Position numbers and translations under genes: made by a program. From Roseovarius amoyensis (GTDB lineage Bacteria; Pseudomonadota; Alphaproteobacteria; Rhodobacterales; Rhodobacteraceae), in NCBI RefSeq assembly GCF_003260265.1, contig NZ_QITQ01000001.1, positions 1-64,000 of the forward strand: a DNA stretch of 64,000 nucleotides, written 5' to 3'. Shown here one piece after another: positions 7,904 through 18,176 of this stretch (position 1 is its first letter; each line of letters starts with the position of its first letter). The notes beneath the pieces were generated by a model, which made no database searches, was not told the origin of the DNA, and saw only the letters and a list, made by a program, of their open reading frames with translations.

Positions 7904-9495
7904 CAACCCTGCCCGTCCAGCATCTCGCGGATGCGCGCCACCAGTTCAGTGCGCGGCACCTCGACCTGGGCGGGGCGTTCCTTCCATTCCTCCAGCGTGG
8001 CGTTTTCGGCGATTTTCGCGCCAAGAACCAGGTCCTTGACCTGCACCACGCCACGGGCCTTTTCATCCTCGCCCTCGATCACCGCCAGCGGGGCGTTGCG
8101 GCGGTCGGCATATTTCATCTGGTTGCCGAAGTTCTTGGGATTGCCAAGATATACCTCGGCCCGGATGCCCGCCTGCCGCAGCTCGCCCACCATGGCCATG
8201 TAGTCGGCCATGCGGGCGCGATCCATCACCGTCACCACCACCGGGCCGGTTTCCACGCCGCCCATGCGGCCCTTTTCGCGCAGCGCCGCCAGCAGGCGAT
8301 CAACCCCGATAGAGATGCCCGTCGCGGGCACGGCCTGGCCGGTGAAGCGCTTGACGAGATCGTCATAGCGCCCGCCCCCCGCCACGCTGCCGAACTGGCG
8401 CGGGCGACCCTTTTCATCGAGGATTTCAAAGGTCAGTTCGGCCTCGAAGACGGGGCCGGTGTAATAGCCAAGGCCACGGACGACCGAAGGGTCGATGACG
8501 ATACGGTCGGGGCCATAGCCCTGGGCGGCGAGGAAGTCGGATATTTCGCCCAGTTCTTTTAGTCCTTGAAGCCCAATCTCTGTGTTTCCCACCAAGCGCA
8601 TTAGGTGATCCACTACCGCCCAGTTCCACGCACGCCCTGCATTTTCGCTATGCTCTTTAGGATCTTCCAGCGTGATGCCCATACCACCTGGAATTCTCTC
8701 GTCGGGTTGTGGCGGGCCATCGCGAAGCTCTTGTTCCACGATCGTCTTTGAGTTCAGAAACGAAAGAACAACTTCAGCCTGTTCATCCGACAGCCCCACC
8801 CCGTCGATATAGGCGCCCGAGGCATCCAGCCGCCCCTTGCCCAGCAGCTCGCGCACGCCGGCCTCGCCGACCTTGTCGAACTTGTCGATGGTGCGCATCA
8901 CGGCGGCGCTGCGGTCCTCGTCGTCGGCCAACCCCATGGTTTCCAGCACGCCGTTCAGAACCTTGCGGTTGTTGATCCGGATCAGGTAGTCGCCGCGCGG
9001 GATGCCCACCGCCTCCAGCGTGTCGGCCAGCATGGCGCATATCTCGGCGTCCGCGGCCATCGACGCGCTGCCCACCGTGTCGGCATCACATTGATAAAAC
9101 TGGCGAAACCGCCCCGGCCCCGGCTTTTCATTCCGCCAGACCGGCCCCATCGCATAGCGGCGATAGGGGGTTGGCAGGTCGTTGCGGTGCTGGGCATAGA
9201 CCCGCGCCAGCGGCGCCGTCAGGTCATAGCGCAGGGCCAGCCAGTCGCCTTCGCCCTCGTCCTCTTGCCAGGCGAACACGCCGGCGTTGGGCCGCTCGAC
9301 ATCGGGCAGGAATTTTCCCAGCGCCTCGACCGTCTCGACCGCGCTCGATTCCAGCGCCTCGAACCCGTAGCGGTGATAGACCTCGGCGATGGCGGTCAGC
9401 ATCTCGGTGCGTTCGCCGACCTCCGCCCCGAAATAATCGCGGAACCCCTTTGGCGTCTCGGCCCTTGGCCGCCGCTCTTTTTTCGTCTTGGCCAT
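7903..9495 (-). CDS. hisS: Histidyl-tRNA synthetase with an unusual internal segment
   Basis: Charges tRNA-His with histidine. Class II motifs are visible: motif 2 ([22 protein letters not shown], shown here without its ends), the histidine-specific [14 protein letters not shown], motif 3 (GVSIG-like [13 protein letters not shown]), and a C-terminal anticodon-binding domain. The chosen ATG at 9495 gives [22 protein letters not shown]. The protein is 530 aa, which I judge about 30-40 aa longer than close relatives. Residues of roughly 247-300 (DNA about 8590-8760) contain an atypical stretch ([12 protein letters not shown]...[11 protein letters not shown]) with near 52% GC against about 65% around it. 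Catalytic motifs are intact, so the enzyme is probably functional. Confidence 0.95.
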   Translation of the reverse strand: MAKTKKERRPRAETPKGFRDYFGAEVGERTEMLTAIAEVYHRYGFEALESSAVETVEALGKFLPDVERPNAGVFAWQEDEGEGDWLALRYDLTAPLARVYAQHRNDLPTPYRRYAMGPVWRNEKPGPGRFRQFYQCDADTVGSASMAADAEICAMLADTLEAVGIPRGDYLIRINNRKVLNGVLETMGLADDEDRSAAVMRTIDKFDKVGEAGVRELLGKGRLDASGAYIDGVGLSDEQAEVVLSFLNSKTIVEQELRDGPPQPDERIPGGMGITLEDPKEHSENAGRAWNWAVVDHLMRLVGNTEIGLQGLKELGEISDFLAAQGYGPDRIVIDPSVVRGLGYYTGPVFEAELTFEILDEKGRPRQFGSVAGGGRYDDLVKRFTGQAVPATGISIGVDRLLAALREKGRMGGVETGPVVVTVMDRARMADYMAMVGELRQAGIRAEVYLGNPKNFGNQMKYADRRNAPLAVIEGEDEKARGVVQVKDLVLGAKIAENATLEEWKERPAQVEVPRTELVARIREMLDGQG

Positions 9496-9618
9496 GTCTT
9501 TGCTTCCCGGCGCTGGCAATTGCCGCGGGGTCTAGCCCAAGGGCGCGCAAGGGGCAAGCGTGGGCGCAGACGGCGGGCCGCGCTTGACCGCGCGCGCCGG
9601 CGCGCCTAGATCGCACGC

Positions 9619-9813
9619 ATGCGTAAGCTCGAAGAACATATCGCCCATCTGACCCGCACCCTGGACGAGTTGTCAGACGTCGTCGCCCGCCAGGAGAAAG
9701 AGATCGAGACCCTTTCCCGCCGGGTGCAGATGTTGCTCGAACGCGAGGCGCGCCGCCAGGACGAAGGCAGCGGCGGCGTGTTCATCGCGGATGAACGCCC
9801 GCCGCACTGGTAG
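9619..9813 (+). CDS. slyX: SlyX family protein
   Basis: A 64-aa coiled-coil protein. The helical heptad segment LEEHIAHLTRTLDELSDVVA continues into RQEKEIETLSRRVQMLLERE, and the C-terminus ends RPPHW, close to the PPHY ending typical of SlyX. The role is unclear in all bacteria; the name comes from E. coli slyX next to slyD. It sits alone between hisS (divergent) and dnaE (convergent, three bases apart). Confidence 0.8.
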   Translation: MRKLEEHIAHLTRTLDELSDVVARQEKEIETLSRRVQMLLEREARRQDEGSGGVFIADERPPHW

Positions 9814-9816
9814 GGG

Positions 9817-12800
9817 TCAGAATTCCTCGACCATCGCCACGCCGGGCAGGCTGCGCAATGCGCCCCTGATCTGGGGCGAGACGGGGAAGTTGTCACCCAG
9901 TTCTATCTCGACCTCGCCGGGCAGGCCGCTGGCCATCAGGCACAGCCGGATCGGCCCGCGCCCGCCCTTGGCATCTGCCGCCCCGCGCAGCACCGTCGCC
10001 GCCGTTTCAACTGCCTCGGGCGCCTCGACAAAGACCCGCAGGCCGGTGCCACCGGCGCCTGCCACCACCCCTTCGACCGGCTGCACCCCGCGCGCCAGCA
10101 GTTTCAGCTGGTCTTCCTCCATCGTCGCTTCGACGGTCAGCACCACCATCGAGCCGGGGTCAAGATGTTCGCGCGCGGCCTCCAGCGTGTCGGAAAACAC
10201 CGTCACCTCATAGCTGCCGGTGGTGTCGGATAGCTGGACAAAGGCAAAGCGGTTGCCGCGGGCCGAGCGCCGTTCCTGCCGGCCAGCCACCACCCCGGCC
10301 AGGCGCACCGCCGACGGGTCGCGGCGGGCGGCCTCTTTCACCTCGGCAAGGGTCTGCACCCGCTGCTTTTTCAGCGCGCCGACATAGTCGTCCAGCGGAT
10401 GCCCCGACAGGTAGAACCCGACCGCCTGGAATTCCTCGCGCAGGCGTTCGGCGGGCAACCAGTCCTCGACCGGCACGAGGCGCGGTTCTGGCAGATCCTC
10501 GCCCGCCTCGCCGAACAGCGACACCTGCGCCGATCCCTTTTGTTCGTTCACGGCGGCGGAATAGGTCATCAGCCGCTCGATATTGTCGAACACCCGCCGG
10601 CGGTTGCGGTCAAGCGCATCGAACGCCCCCGCGCGCGCCAGCATTTCCAGCGGCCGCTTGCCGACGCGTTTCAGATCGACCCGGCGGGCGAAATCGAACA
10701 GCGTCACGAACGGGCGCTCGGCACTCTCGTCATCCGGCTCGGCCCCTTCGCGGCGCGCCGCCACGATCAGGCGCATCGCCTCGACGCCGACGTTCTTGAG
10801 CGCGCCCAACGCATAGACCAGCGCGCCGTCACGGGTGACGAATGTCGCCTCTGACCGGTTCACGCAGGGCGGCACGAAGGGCAGGCCCAGCCCGTGGCGG
10901 ACCTCTTCGAAATAGGTGGCCAGCTTGTCGGTCAGGTGGATGTCGCAATTCATCACGCCCGCCATGAATTCCAGCGGGTGATTGGCCTTGAGCCACGCGG
11001 TCTGATAGCTGACCACCGCATAGGCAGCGGCGTGGGACTTGTTGAAACCGTAGTTGGCGAACTTTTCCAGCAGGTTCCAGACTTCCAGCGCCTTGGCGTC
11101 ATCGACGCCGTTGCCGCGCGCGCCCTCGATGAACTTGGGTCGTTCGGCGTCCATCGCCTCCTTGATCTTCTTGCCCATGGCCCGGCGCAGCAGGTCGGCG
11201 CCGCCCAGCGTGTAGCCGGCCATTTCCTGCGCGATCTGCATCACCTGTTCCTGGTAGACGATGATGCCCTGGGTTTCGTCCAGGATATGGTCGATCAGCG
11301 GGTGCAGGCGGTCGCGCTCTGACAGGCCGTTCTTGACCTCGCAGTATTTCGGAATGTTTTCCATCGGGCCGGGACGATAAAGCGCCACCAGCGCGACGAT
11401 ATCCTCGATGCAGGTGGGTTTCATGCGCTTGAGCGCATCCATCATGCCCGAGCTTTCAACCTGGAACACCGCGACCGTGCGCGCCGAGGAATAGAGCGCA
11501 TAGGTCTTTTCGTCATCGAGCGGTATCTGCCCGATATCGTCCTCTGCCCCGTCCTTGGGCTCATAGATGGTTTGGCCATCGGCGGCGACATGCAGCGACC
11601 GGCCCGAACGGTGGATCTGCGCGATGGCGTTCTGGATCACCGTCAGCGTCTTGAGGCCCAGAAAGTCGAACTTTACCAGCCCGGCCTTTTCCACCCATTT
11701 CATGTTGAACTGCGTGGCCGGCATTTCCGAACGCGGGTCCTGGAACAGCGGCACCAACTCGTCCAGCGGGCGATCACCGATCACCACGCCCGCAGCGTGG
11801 GTCGAGGCGTTTCTCAGCAGCCCCTCGACCTGCTGGCCATAGGTCAGCAGGCGGTCGACCACCTCTTCGGCGCGGGCGGCCTCGCGCAGGCGTTCCTCCT
11901 GGCTCAGGGCCTGTTCGATGCTGACCGGCTTGACCCCCTCGACCGGGATCAGCTTGGACAGCTTGTCGACCTGGCCATAGGGCATCTGCAGCACGCGCCC
12001 GATGTCGCGCACCGCCGCCTTGCTGAGCAACGCACCGAAGGTGATGATCTGCGCCACCTTCTCGCGCCCGTATTTCTGCTGCACATAGCGGATCACCTCT
12101 TCGCGGCGGTCCATGCAGAAGTCGATGTCGAAGTCGGGCATGCTGACCCGTTCTGGGTTCAGGAACCGTTCGAACAGCAACTGATAACGCAGCGGGTCAA
12201 GGTCGGTGATGGTCAGCGCCCAGGCCACAAGGCTGCCCGCGCCCGACCCCCGGCCGGGGCCGACCGGGATGCCCTGATCCTTGGCCCACTTGATGAAGTC
12301 GGCAACGATCAGGAAATAGCCGGGAAAGCCCATCCCCTCGATGATGCCCAGCTCGAAATCCAGTCTCGCGTTGTAGTCCTCGACCGGGGCCGCGGGCTGC
12401 ACCACGGCCAGCCGCGCCTCCAGCCCCTCGCGTGCCTGGCGGCGCAGTTCCTCGACCTCGTCATCGGCGAAACGCGGCAGGATCGGGTCGCGCGTCTGCG
12501 CCCCGTAAGCACAGCGCCTGGCAATTTCGACGGTGTTTTCAATCGCTTCGGGCAGGTCAGCGAACAGCGCCGCCATTTCCTCGGGGGTTTTGAAATAGTG
12601 CTGCGGCGTCAGCCGGCGGCGCGGGGCGCTCTGATCGACATAGGCGCCATCGGCCACGCACAGCAAGGCATCGTGCGCCTCGTACATGCCGGCGTCGGGG
12701 AAATAGACATCGTTGGTGGCCACCAGCGGCAGGCCCATGCCATAGGCCATTTCGACAAAGCCGCGCTCGGTCTGGCGTTCGGCCTGCGGCGCGCCACCGT

Positions 12801-13341
12801 CACCGGGGTGGCGCTGCAGCTCGACGTATAGCCGATTGCCAAAGGCGCGGTGCAAATGCGCCATCAGGGCCTCGGCCGCCGGGTGCTGGCCGGCCTGCAA
12901 CAGCCGCCCCACCGGCCCGTCGGGGCCGCCGGTCAGGCAGATCACGCCCTCGGCGTGGTGCTCCAACTCTTCCGGGGTGACATGCGCAACCTGTCCGTCG
13001 CCGCGCAGATAGAGGCACGAGTTGAGCTTCATCAGGTTGCCGTAACCCGCCTCGTTCTGCGCCAGCAGGACCACGGGCGCGGGTGCCGTGGGCATCTGGC
13101 CCGGCTCGGGCTCGCGGTACCTGACATCGACCTGGCAGCCCATGATCGGCTGCAACCCCGCCTCACGCGCCGTCACCGAGAATTCCAGCGCCGCGAACAT
13201 GTTGTTGGTGTCGGTCACGGCCACCGCCGGCATCCGCGCCTTGCGGCACAGCTCGGACAGCTTTTTCAGCCGCACCGCCCCTTCGAGCAGGGAATATTCG
13301 GTATGCACGCGCAGGTGGATGAATCGGGCGGGATTGAACAT
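9817..13341 (-). CDS. dnaE: DNA polymerase III subunit alpha
   Basis: Main replicative polymerase. The 1174-aa protein has the PHP domain at the N-terminus (FIHLRVHTEYSLLEGAV), polymerase-fold core with GPGRGSGAGSLVAWAL and the catalytic PDFDIDFCMDRREEVI near residues 400-420, fingers segment with NKSHAAAYAVVSYQTAWLKA, then helix-hairpin-helix and OB-fold regions, and a C-terminal domain. The frame is open further upstream, but the ATG at 13341 gives the standard MFNPARFIHLRVHTEYS start. Monocistronic by position; the neighbour at 13453 is divergent. Confidence 0.96.
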   Translation of the reverse strand: MFNPARFIHLRVHTEYSLLEGAVRLKKLSELCRKARMPAVAVTDTNNMFAALEFSVTAREAGLQPIMGCQVDVRYREPEPGQMPTAPAPVVLLAQNEAGYGNLMKLNSCLYLRGDGQVAHVTPEELEHHAEGVICLTGGPDGPVGRLLQAGQHPAAEALMAHLHRAFGNRLYVELQRHPGDGGAPQAERQTERGFVEMAYGMGLPLVATNDVYFPDAGMYEAHDALLCVADGAYVDQSAPRRRLTPQHYFKTPEEMAALFADLPEAIENTVEIARRCAYGAQTRDPILPRFADDEVEELRRQAREGLEARLAVVQPAAPVEDYNARLDFELGIIEGMGFPGYFLIVADFIKWAKDQGIPVGPGRGSGAGSLVAWALTITDLDPLRYQLLFERFLNPERVSMPDFDIDFCMDRREEVIRYVQQKYGREKVAQIITFGALLSKAAVRDIGRVLQMPYGQVDKLSKLIPVEGVKPVSIEQALSQEERLREAARAEEVVDRLLTYGQQVEGLLRNASTHAAGVVIGDRPLDELVPLFQDPRSEMPATQFNMKWVEKAGLVKFDFLGLKTLTVIQNAIAQIHRSGRSLHVAADGQTIYEPKDGAEDDIGQIPLDDEKTYALYSSARTVAVFQVESSGMMDALKRMKPTCIEDIVALVALYRPGPMENIPKYCEVKNGLSERDRLHPLIDHILDETQGIIVYQEQVMQIAQEMAGYTLGGADLLRRAMGKKIKEAMDAERPKFIEGARGNGVDDAKALEVWNLLEKFANYGFNKSHAAAYAVVSYQTAWLKANHPLEFMAGVMNCDIHLTDKLATYFEEVRHGLGLPFVPPCVNRSEATFVTRDGALVYALGALKNVGVEAMRLIVAARREGAEPDDESAERPFVTLFDFARRVDLKRVGKRPLEMLARAGAFDALDRNRRRVFDNIERLMTYSAAVNEQKGSAQVSLFGEAGEDLPEPRLVPVEDWLPAERLREEFQAVGFYLSGHPLDDYVGALKKQRVQTLAEVKEAARRDPSAVRLAGVVAGRQERRSARGNRFAFVQLSDTTGSYEVTVFSDTLEAAREHLDPGSMVVLTVEATMEEDQLKLLARGVQPVEGVVAGAGGTGLRVFVEAPEAVETAATVLRGAADAKGGRGPIRLCLMASGLPGEVEIELGDNFPVSPQIRGALRSLPGVAMVEEF

Positions 13342-13452
13342 GCCCGCAACCATACGCCACCCGCCGCGCCGCGCAAGCGGCCCCGCACCGGTCGTTAGGC
13401 CATTGCCCACCCCCGCGCCACTGGGCTAGGGAGAGATGACAAGGGACAGAGT

Positions 13453-14991
13453 ATGCGATCGGATCACAACCGGGTGCCAGCCGACCTGCTAACATTGACG
13501 GACCTCAGCAAGGCCTATCCCGGCGTGCTGGCCAATGACGGCGTGTCGATGGGCATCCGCGCCGGCGAGGTACACGCCCTGCTGGGCGAGAACGGCGCCG
13601 GCAAATCGACCCTGGTCAAGATGATCTATGGCTTGGTGAAACCCGACAGCGGCCACATGGCGCTGGACGGGCAGCCCTATGCCCCGGCCGAACCACGCGC
13701 CGCGCGCGCCGCCGGGGTGGCGATGGTGTTCCAGCATTTTTCGCTGTTCGAGGCGATGAGCGTGGCCGAGAACGTGGCGCTGGGGATGGAACGCCCGCCC
13801 CGCCTGCGCGATCTGGCCGCGCGCATCCGCGCGGTATCGGAAAGCTATGGCCTGCCGCTCGATCCCGGCCGCATCATCGGCGACCTGTCGGCGGGCGAAC
13901 GCCAGCGGGTCGAGATCGTGCGCTGCCTGTTGCAGGACCCGCGCCTGCTGATCATGGACGAACCCACCTCGGTGCTGACCCCGCAGGAGGTCGAGATCCT
14001 TTTTCAGACCCTGCGCAAGCTCAGGGACGAAGGGGTGGCGATCCTTTATATCTCGCACAAGCTGCACGAAATCCGCGCTCTGTGCGACACCGCCACGATC
14101 CTGCGGCGCGGGCGCGTCGTGGGCACCTGCCGCCCGGCGGAAACCTCGGCCCGGGAAATGGCCGAAACGATGGTCGGGGCCGCCTTTGCCGCCCCTGCCC
14201 GCCTGGCCGGCACGCCGGGGGATGTGGCGCTTGACCTGTCCGGGCTGTCGGTGGCCTCGCCCGCCGCGTTCGGCACCAGCCTGCGCAACATCCATCTGAG
14301 CGTGCGCAAGGGTGAAATCCTCGGCATCGGTGGGGTGGCGGGCAACGGCCAGGACGAATTGCTGGCCGCGCTGTCGGGCGAACTGCGCACGCCCGCCGAC
14401 GCCATCCGCCTGCAGGGGCGCCCCATCGGCCGCTTGGGGCCGGCGGCGCGGCGGCGGCTGGGGCTGCTCAGCGCGCCCGAGGAACGCCTGGGCCACGCCG
14501 CCGCCCCCGAGATGAGCCTGTCCGAAAACACCCTGCTGAGCGCCGCCCAGCGCGAGGGGCTGGTCGCGCGCGGGTTCCTGCGCCGCGAACGGATGCGCGC
14601 CTTTGCCAGCCGCATCATCGAGCGTTTCGACGTCCGCACGCCCGGCCCCGACACGGCGGCCCGGGCACTGTCGGGCGGCAACCTGCAGAAATTCGTCATC
14701 GGCCGCGAGGTGCTGCAACGCCCCGAGGTTCTGGTCGTCAATCAACCCACTTGGGGCGTCGACGCCGCCGCCGCCGCCGCAATCCGGCAGGCGCTGATCG
14801 ACCTCGCCGCCAAGGGCGCGGCGGTGATCTGCATCAGTCAGGACCTGGATGAGCTGATGGAAATCTCCGACCGGCTGGGGGTGCTGAACGAGGGGCGATT
14901 GTCTGACATCCGCGACGCCGCCAGCCTGACGCCCGAGGAAATCGGCCTGATGATGGGCGGCGCCCACGGCATGGAGGTGGCGCATGTCTGA
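13453..14991 (+). CDS. BMP-family ABC transporter, ATP-binding protein (two ABC domains)
   Basis: 512 aa with two tandem nucleotide-binding domains, the layout of the sugar/nucleoside importer class. Domain 1 (about residues 10-240) has Walker A LLGENGAGKSTLVKM, signature LSAGERQRVEIVRCL and Walker B LLIMDEPTSVL. Domain 2 (about 255-500) has a degenerate Walker A (GGVAGNGQDELLAAL) and LSGGNLQKFVIGREV with NQPTWGVD in place of the usual DEPTRGVD. One active and one degenerate site is normal for this class. With the two permeases and the BMP binding protein that follow, it forms a purine/nucleoside-type importer. The substrate is inferred from family only. Confidence 0.9.
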   Translation: MRSDHNRVPADLLTLTDLSKAYPGVLANDGVSMGIRAGEVHALLGENGAGKSTLVKMIYGLVKPDSGHMALDGQPYAPAEPRAARAAGVAMVFQHFSLFEAMSVAENVALGMERPPRLRDLAARIRAVSESYGLPLDPGRIIGDLSAGERQRVEIVRCLLQDPRLLIMDEPTSVLTPQEVEILFQTLRKLRDEGVAILYISHKLHEIRALCDTATILRRGRVVGTCRPAETSAREMAETMVGAAFAAPARLAGTPGDVALDLSGLSVASPAAFGTSLRNIHLSVRKGEILGIGGVAGNGQDELLAALSGELRTPADAIRLQGRPIGRLGPAARRRLGLLSAPEERLGHAAAPEMSLSENTLLSAAQREGLVARGFLRRERMRAFASRIIERFDVRTPGPDTAARALSGGNLQKFVIGREVLQRPEVLVVNQPTWGVDAAAAAAIRQALIDLAAKGAAVICISQDLDELMEISDRLGVLNEGRLSDIRDAASLTPEEIGLMMGGAHGMEVAHV

Positions 14992-15001
14992 CCCCCACCC
15001 G

Positions 15002-15024
15002 CTTCTTTCTGGTCACAAATACCC
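15002..15024 (+). repeat. Single arm of a dispersed intergenic repeat
   Basis: CTTCTTTCTGGTCACAAATACCC-type sequence (positions 15002-15024) between the ATPase and first permease genes. It is clearly related to the arms of the inverted repeats at 19664-19730 and 54136-54202. Here only one arm is present. Confidence 0.6.
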
Positions 15025-15045
15025 AGATCACTGGGGGTCGACCCC

Positions 15046-16131
15046 ATGCTGAGGGTCGAACGGCGCCCCCAACCCTCGCGGTTCTGGACCTGGCTCACCC
15101 CGCCGCTGGCGGTGGCGATCACCATGATCGCGGGCGGCGCGCTGTTCGCGGCGCTGGGTGAAAACCCCGTCGCGGCGATACGCACCATATTCTGGGAGCC
15201 GCTTTTCGGCGAGTTCGCCTTTTACTACCGCCCGCAGATGCTGATGAAGGGCGCGCCGCTGATCCTGATCGCGGTCGGCCTCAGCCTGGGGTTTCGCGCC
15301 GGCATCTGGAACATCGGCGCCGAGGGGCAATACATCATCGGCGCACTGACCGGGGCCGGCGTGGGGCTTGCCTTTTACCCGCTCGACGCCTGGTACATCT
15401 TTCCGCTGATGGTGGTCGCGGGGGCGCTGGGCGGCTGGGCCTGGGCGATGATCCCGGCACTGCTGAAGATCCGGTTCGGCACCAACGAGATCCTCGTGTC
15501 GCTGATGCTGGTCTATGTCGCCGAGCAACTGCTGGCGCAGATGTCGCTGGGCCTGCTCAAGAACCCCGATGGCTTCGGGTTTCCCGGCTCGCGCAACCTG
15601 CAGGACTACGCCGCCGCCCATAACGCCGAGATCATTGCCGGCACCGGCATGCACTGGGGCGTGGTCGCCGCGCTTGGCGCGGTGATCGCGGCGCATGTGC
15701 TGTTGCAACGCCACATCCTGGGCTTTCGCGTCCGCCTGACCGGCCAGGCGCCCCGCGCGGCGCGCTTTGCCGGGGTCAGCCCGGCGCGACTGGTGCTCTT
15801 TTGCCTTGGCACCGCCGGGGCGCTGGCCGGCATGGCGGGCATGTTCGAGGTTTCCGGCCCCTCGGGGCAGGTCAGCATCGACTTCAACGTGGGCTACGGT
15901 TTCACCGCCATTATCGTGGCCTTTCTCGGCCGGCTCAATCCGCTAGGCATCCTGTTGGCGGGGCTGCTGATGGCGCTGACCTATATCGGTGGCGAGATCG
16001 CGCAATCCGACCTCGGCCTGCCGGCGGCGGCGATCCAGGTGTTCCAGGGCATGCTGCTGTTCTTTCTGCTGGCGGTCGACCTGCTGACCAATTACCGGCT
16101 GCGCCTGCGCACGCCCGAGGTGGCACCATGA
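15046..16131 (+). CDS. ABC transporter permease (BMP/nucleoside type), first subunit
   Basis: 361-aa inner-membrane protein with about eight to ten hydrophobic segments. Typical permease elements are the GxxFNIGAEGQ-like segment (GIWNIGAEGQYIIGAL) and RLTGQAPRAARFAGVS, the cytoplasmic loop that contacts the ATPase. It starts 54 bp after the ATPase stop; the gap contains a repeat arm. Its stop overlaps the start of the second permease (ATGA). Part of the BPD_transp_2/LivM-like permease family used by BMP importers. Confidence 0.9.
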   Translation: MLRVERRPQPSRFWTWLTPPLAVAITMIAGGALFAALGENPVAAIRTIFWEPLFGEFAFYYRPQMLMKGAPLILIAVGLSLGFRAGIWNIGAEGQYIIGALTGAGVGLAFYPLDAWYIFPLMVVAGALGGWAWAMIPALLKIRFGTNEILVSLMLVYVAEQLLAQMSLGLLKNPDGFGFPGSRNLQDYAAAHNAEIIAGTGMHWGVVAALGAVIAAHVLLQRHILGFRVRLTGQAPRAARFAGVSPARLVLFCLGTAGALAGMAGMFEVSGPSGQVSIDFNVGYGFTAIIVAFLGRLNPLGILLAGLLMALTYIGGEIAQSDLGLPAAAIQVFQGMLLFFLLAVDLLTNYRLRLRTPEVAP

Positions 16132-17048
16132 ACCTGGGCCACATCGACCCCGCGCTGCTGTTGGCGGCGCTGCTGGTGGCGGCGACGCCAATCCTGCTGG
16201 CCGCCATCGGCGAACTGGTGGTCGAACGCGCCGGGGTTCTGAACCTCGGGGTCGAGGGGATGATGATCACCGGCGCCATCTGCGGCTTTGCAGCGGCCGT
16301 CGAGACCGGATCGCCCGGACTGGGCTTTCTGGCCGCCGCCGGCGGGGGAGCGGTGCTGGCGCTGCTCTTTGCCGGGCTGACGCAGTTCGCGCTGGCCAAC
16401 CAGGTCGCCAGCGGGCTGGCGCTGACGCTTTTCGGCCTGGGGCTGTCATCGCTGCTGGGCCAGGGCTATGTCGGCATCAAGCCGCCGCCGACGCCGCATC
16501 TCGACCTTGGTCCGCTGGGCGATCTGCCCTTTTTCGGTACGGTGCTCTTTTCCCACGACATCGTTGTCTATCTCGGCCTGGCGCTGGTCGTCGCGGTGTG
16601 GGCGGGGCTGAAATACACCCGCTCGGGTCGGATCCTGCGCGCGGTGGGCGAGAACCACGACGCCGCTCATGCGCTGGGCTACAAGGTTGTGCGGGTGCGC
16701 ATCCTGGCCATCCTCTTTGGCGGGGCCTGCGCCGGGCTTGGCGGGGCCTATGTCAGCCTCGTGCGGGTGCCGCAATGGACCGAGGGCATGACCGCCGGCG
16801 CCGGCTGGATCGCGCTGGCGCTGGTGGTCTTTGCCTCGTGGCGGGCGGGGCGCGTCGTGCTGGGGGCGTGGCTATTCGGCGGGGTCAGCGTACTGCAGCT
16901 GAACCTGCAGGCCGCGGGCGTCGCCATCCCGGTCGAATATCTTTCCATGTCGCCCTACTTGATCACCATCCTCGTGCTGGTCATCATGTCGGCCAACCGC
17001 TCGCGCGCGCCCGGCTCTTTGGGGCGCGTATTCCATGCCTCGGGCTGA
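16128..17048 (+). CDS. ABC transporter permease (BMP/nucleoside type), second subunit
   Basis: 306-aa permease with the family element GVLNLGVEGMMITGA near residue 40 and the ATPase-contact segment LRAVGENHDAAHALGYKV near 185. Start ATG at 16128 overlaps the preceding stop by four bases, coupling the two permeases. Multiple transmembrane spans throughout, ending shortly after ITILVLVIMSANRSR. Forms the membrane channel with the first permease. Confidence 0.9.
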   Translation: MNLGHIDPALLLAALLVAATPILLAAIGELVVERAGVLNLGVEGMMITGAICGFAAAVETGSPGLGFLAAAGGGAVLALLFAGLTQFALANQVASGLALTLFGLGLSSLLGQGYVGIKPPPTPHLDLGPLGDLPFFGTVLFSHDIVVYLGLALVVAVWAGLKYTRSGRILRAVGENHDAAHALGYKVVRVRILAILFGGACAGLGGAYVSLVRVPQWTEGMTAGAGWIALALVVFASWRAGRVVLGAWLFGGVSVLQLNLQAAGVAIPVEYLSMSPYLITILVLVIMSANRSRAPGSLGRVFHASG

Positions 17049-17089
17049 GGCGCATCATCCACATCTCTTCGATGACAGGGGGACCATCC

Positions 17090-18169
17090 ATGACCATCAC
17101 CAAATTCCTTGCCGGCGCGGCCGTTGCGCTGGGGCTCGGGCTGGCAGGCGCGGCGGGCGCGGCCGAAAAGACCCGCGTCGGTTTCATCTATGTCGGCCCG
17201 GTCGGCGATGGCGGCTGGACCTATGAACACGACCGGGGGCGGCAAGCAGTCGAAGCCGAATTCGGCGACGCCGTCGAAACCGTCTACCGCGAAAGCGTGC
17301 CCGAAGGCGCCGACGCCGAACGCGCCATCACCGAGATGGCGCTCAAGGGCGCGGACCTGATCTTTACCACCTCGTTCGGCTTCATGGATGCGACGCTGGC
17401 GGTGGCCAAAAAGTTCCCGAACGTGCGGTTCGAGCACGCCACCGGCTACAAGACCGCCGACAATGTCTCGACCTATTCGGCCCGCTTTTACGAGGGCCGC
17501 GCGGTGCAGGGCCACATCGCCGGCCGTATGACCAAGTCGAACATCGTCGGCTACATCGCTTCCTACCCCATCCCCGAGGTCATTCGCGGCATCAACGCGG
17601 CCTATATCCATGCCCGCAAGGTCAACCCCGATGTCGAGTTCAAGATCATCTGGGCCTTTACCTGGTTCGACCCGGCGAAAGAGGCCGACGCCGCCCAGGC
17701 GCTGATCGAACAGGGCGCCGACGTGATCCTGCAGCACACCGATTCCACCGCGCCGCAGGCCGCGGCTGAAAAGGCGGGCGACATCATCACCTTCGGCCAG
17801 GCCTCTGACATGGCCGAATATGCGCCGATGCCGCGCGTCAGCTCGATCATCGACAGCTGGGGCCCCTACTACGTCGCCCGCACCCGCGCGGTGATCGACG
17901 GCACCTGGGAATCGCAGCAGGTCTGGCACGGTATAGATGAGGGCATGGTCGAGATCGGCGAGATATCAGACGCTGTGCCCGCCGAGGTGAAGGAAGAGGC
18001 GCTGGCGCTCAAGACGGCGATCGCATCGGGCGAATATCATCCCTTCACCGGCCCGCTGAAGCGCCAGGACGGCAGCGACTGGCTGGCCGAGGGCGAGATT
18101 GCCGATGATGGCACCCTGCTGGGCATGGATTTCTATGTCGAGGGCATCACCGGCGAAATCCCGCAGTAA
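17090..18169 (+). CDS. BMP family substrate-binding protein
   Basis: 359-aa periplasmic binding protein. A Sec signal peptide (MTITKFLAGAAVALGLGLAG, cleaving near AAGA) has no lipobox cysteine, so the mature protein is probably soluble. The mature part starts KTRVGFIYVGPVGDGGWTYEH, the BMP/PnrA fold hallmark, and includes GADLIFTTSFGFMDATL and VILQHTDSTAPQ. PnrA-type proteins bind purine nucleosides, others bind different ligands, so the ligand is not certain. ATG at 17090 follows an AGGGGGA site. Confidence 0.9.
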   Translation: MTITKFLAGAAVALGLGLAGAAGAAEKTRVGFIYVGPVGDGGWTYEHDRGRQAVEAEFGDAVETVYRESVPEGADAERAITEMALKGADLIFTTSFGFMDATLAVAKKFPNVRFEHATGYKTADNVSTYSARFYEGRAVQGHIAGRMTKSNIVGYIASYPIPEVIRGINAAYIHARKVNPDVEFKIIWAFTWFDPAKEADAAQALIEQGADVILQHTDSTAPQAAAEKAGDIITFGQASDMAEYAPMPRVSSIIDSWGPYYVARTRAVIDGTWESQQVWHGIDEGMVEIGEISDAVPAEVKEEALALKTAIASGEYHPFTGPLKRQDGSDWLAEGEIADDGTLLGMDFYVEGITGEIPQ

Positions 18170-18176
18170 GACACCG

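Noticed and set aside
13489..14985. 498-aa minus-strand frame opposite the ABC ATPase gene
   Set aside because: The plus strand encodes an ATPase with all expected motifs; this frame is its antisense shadow.
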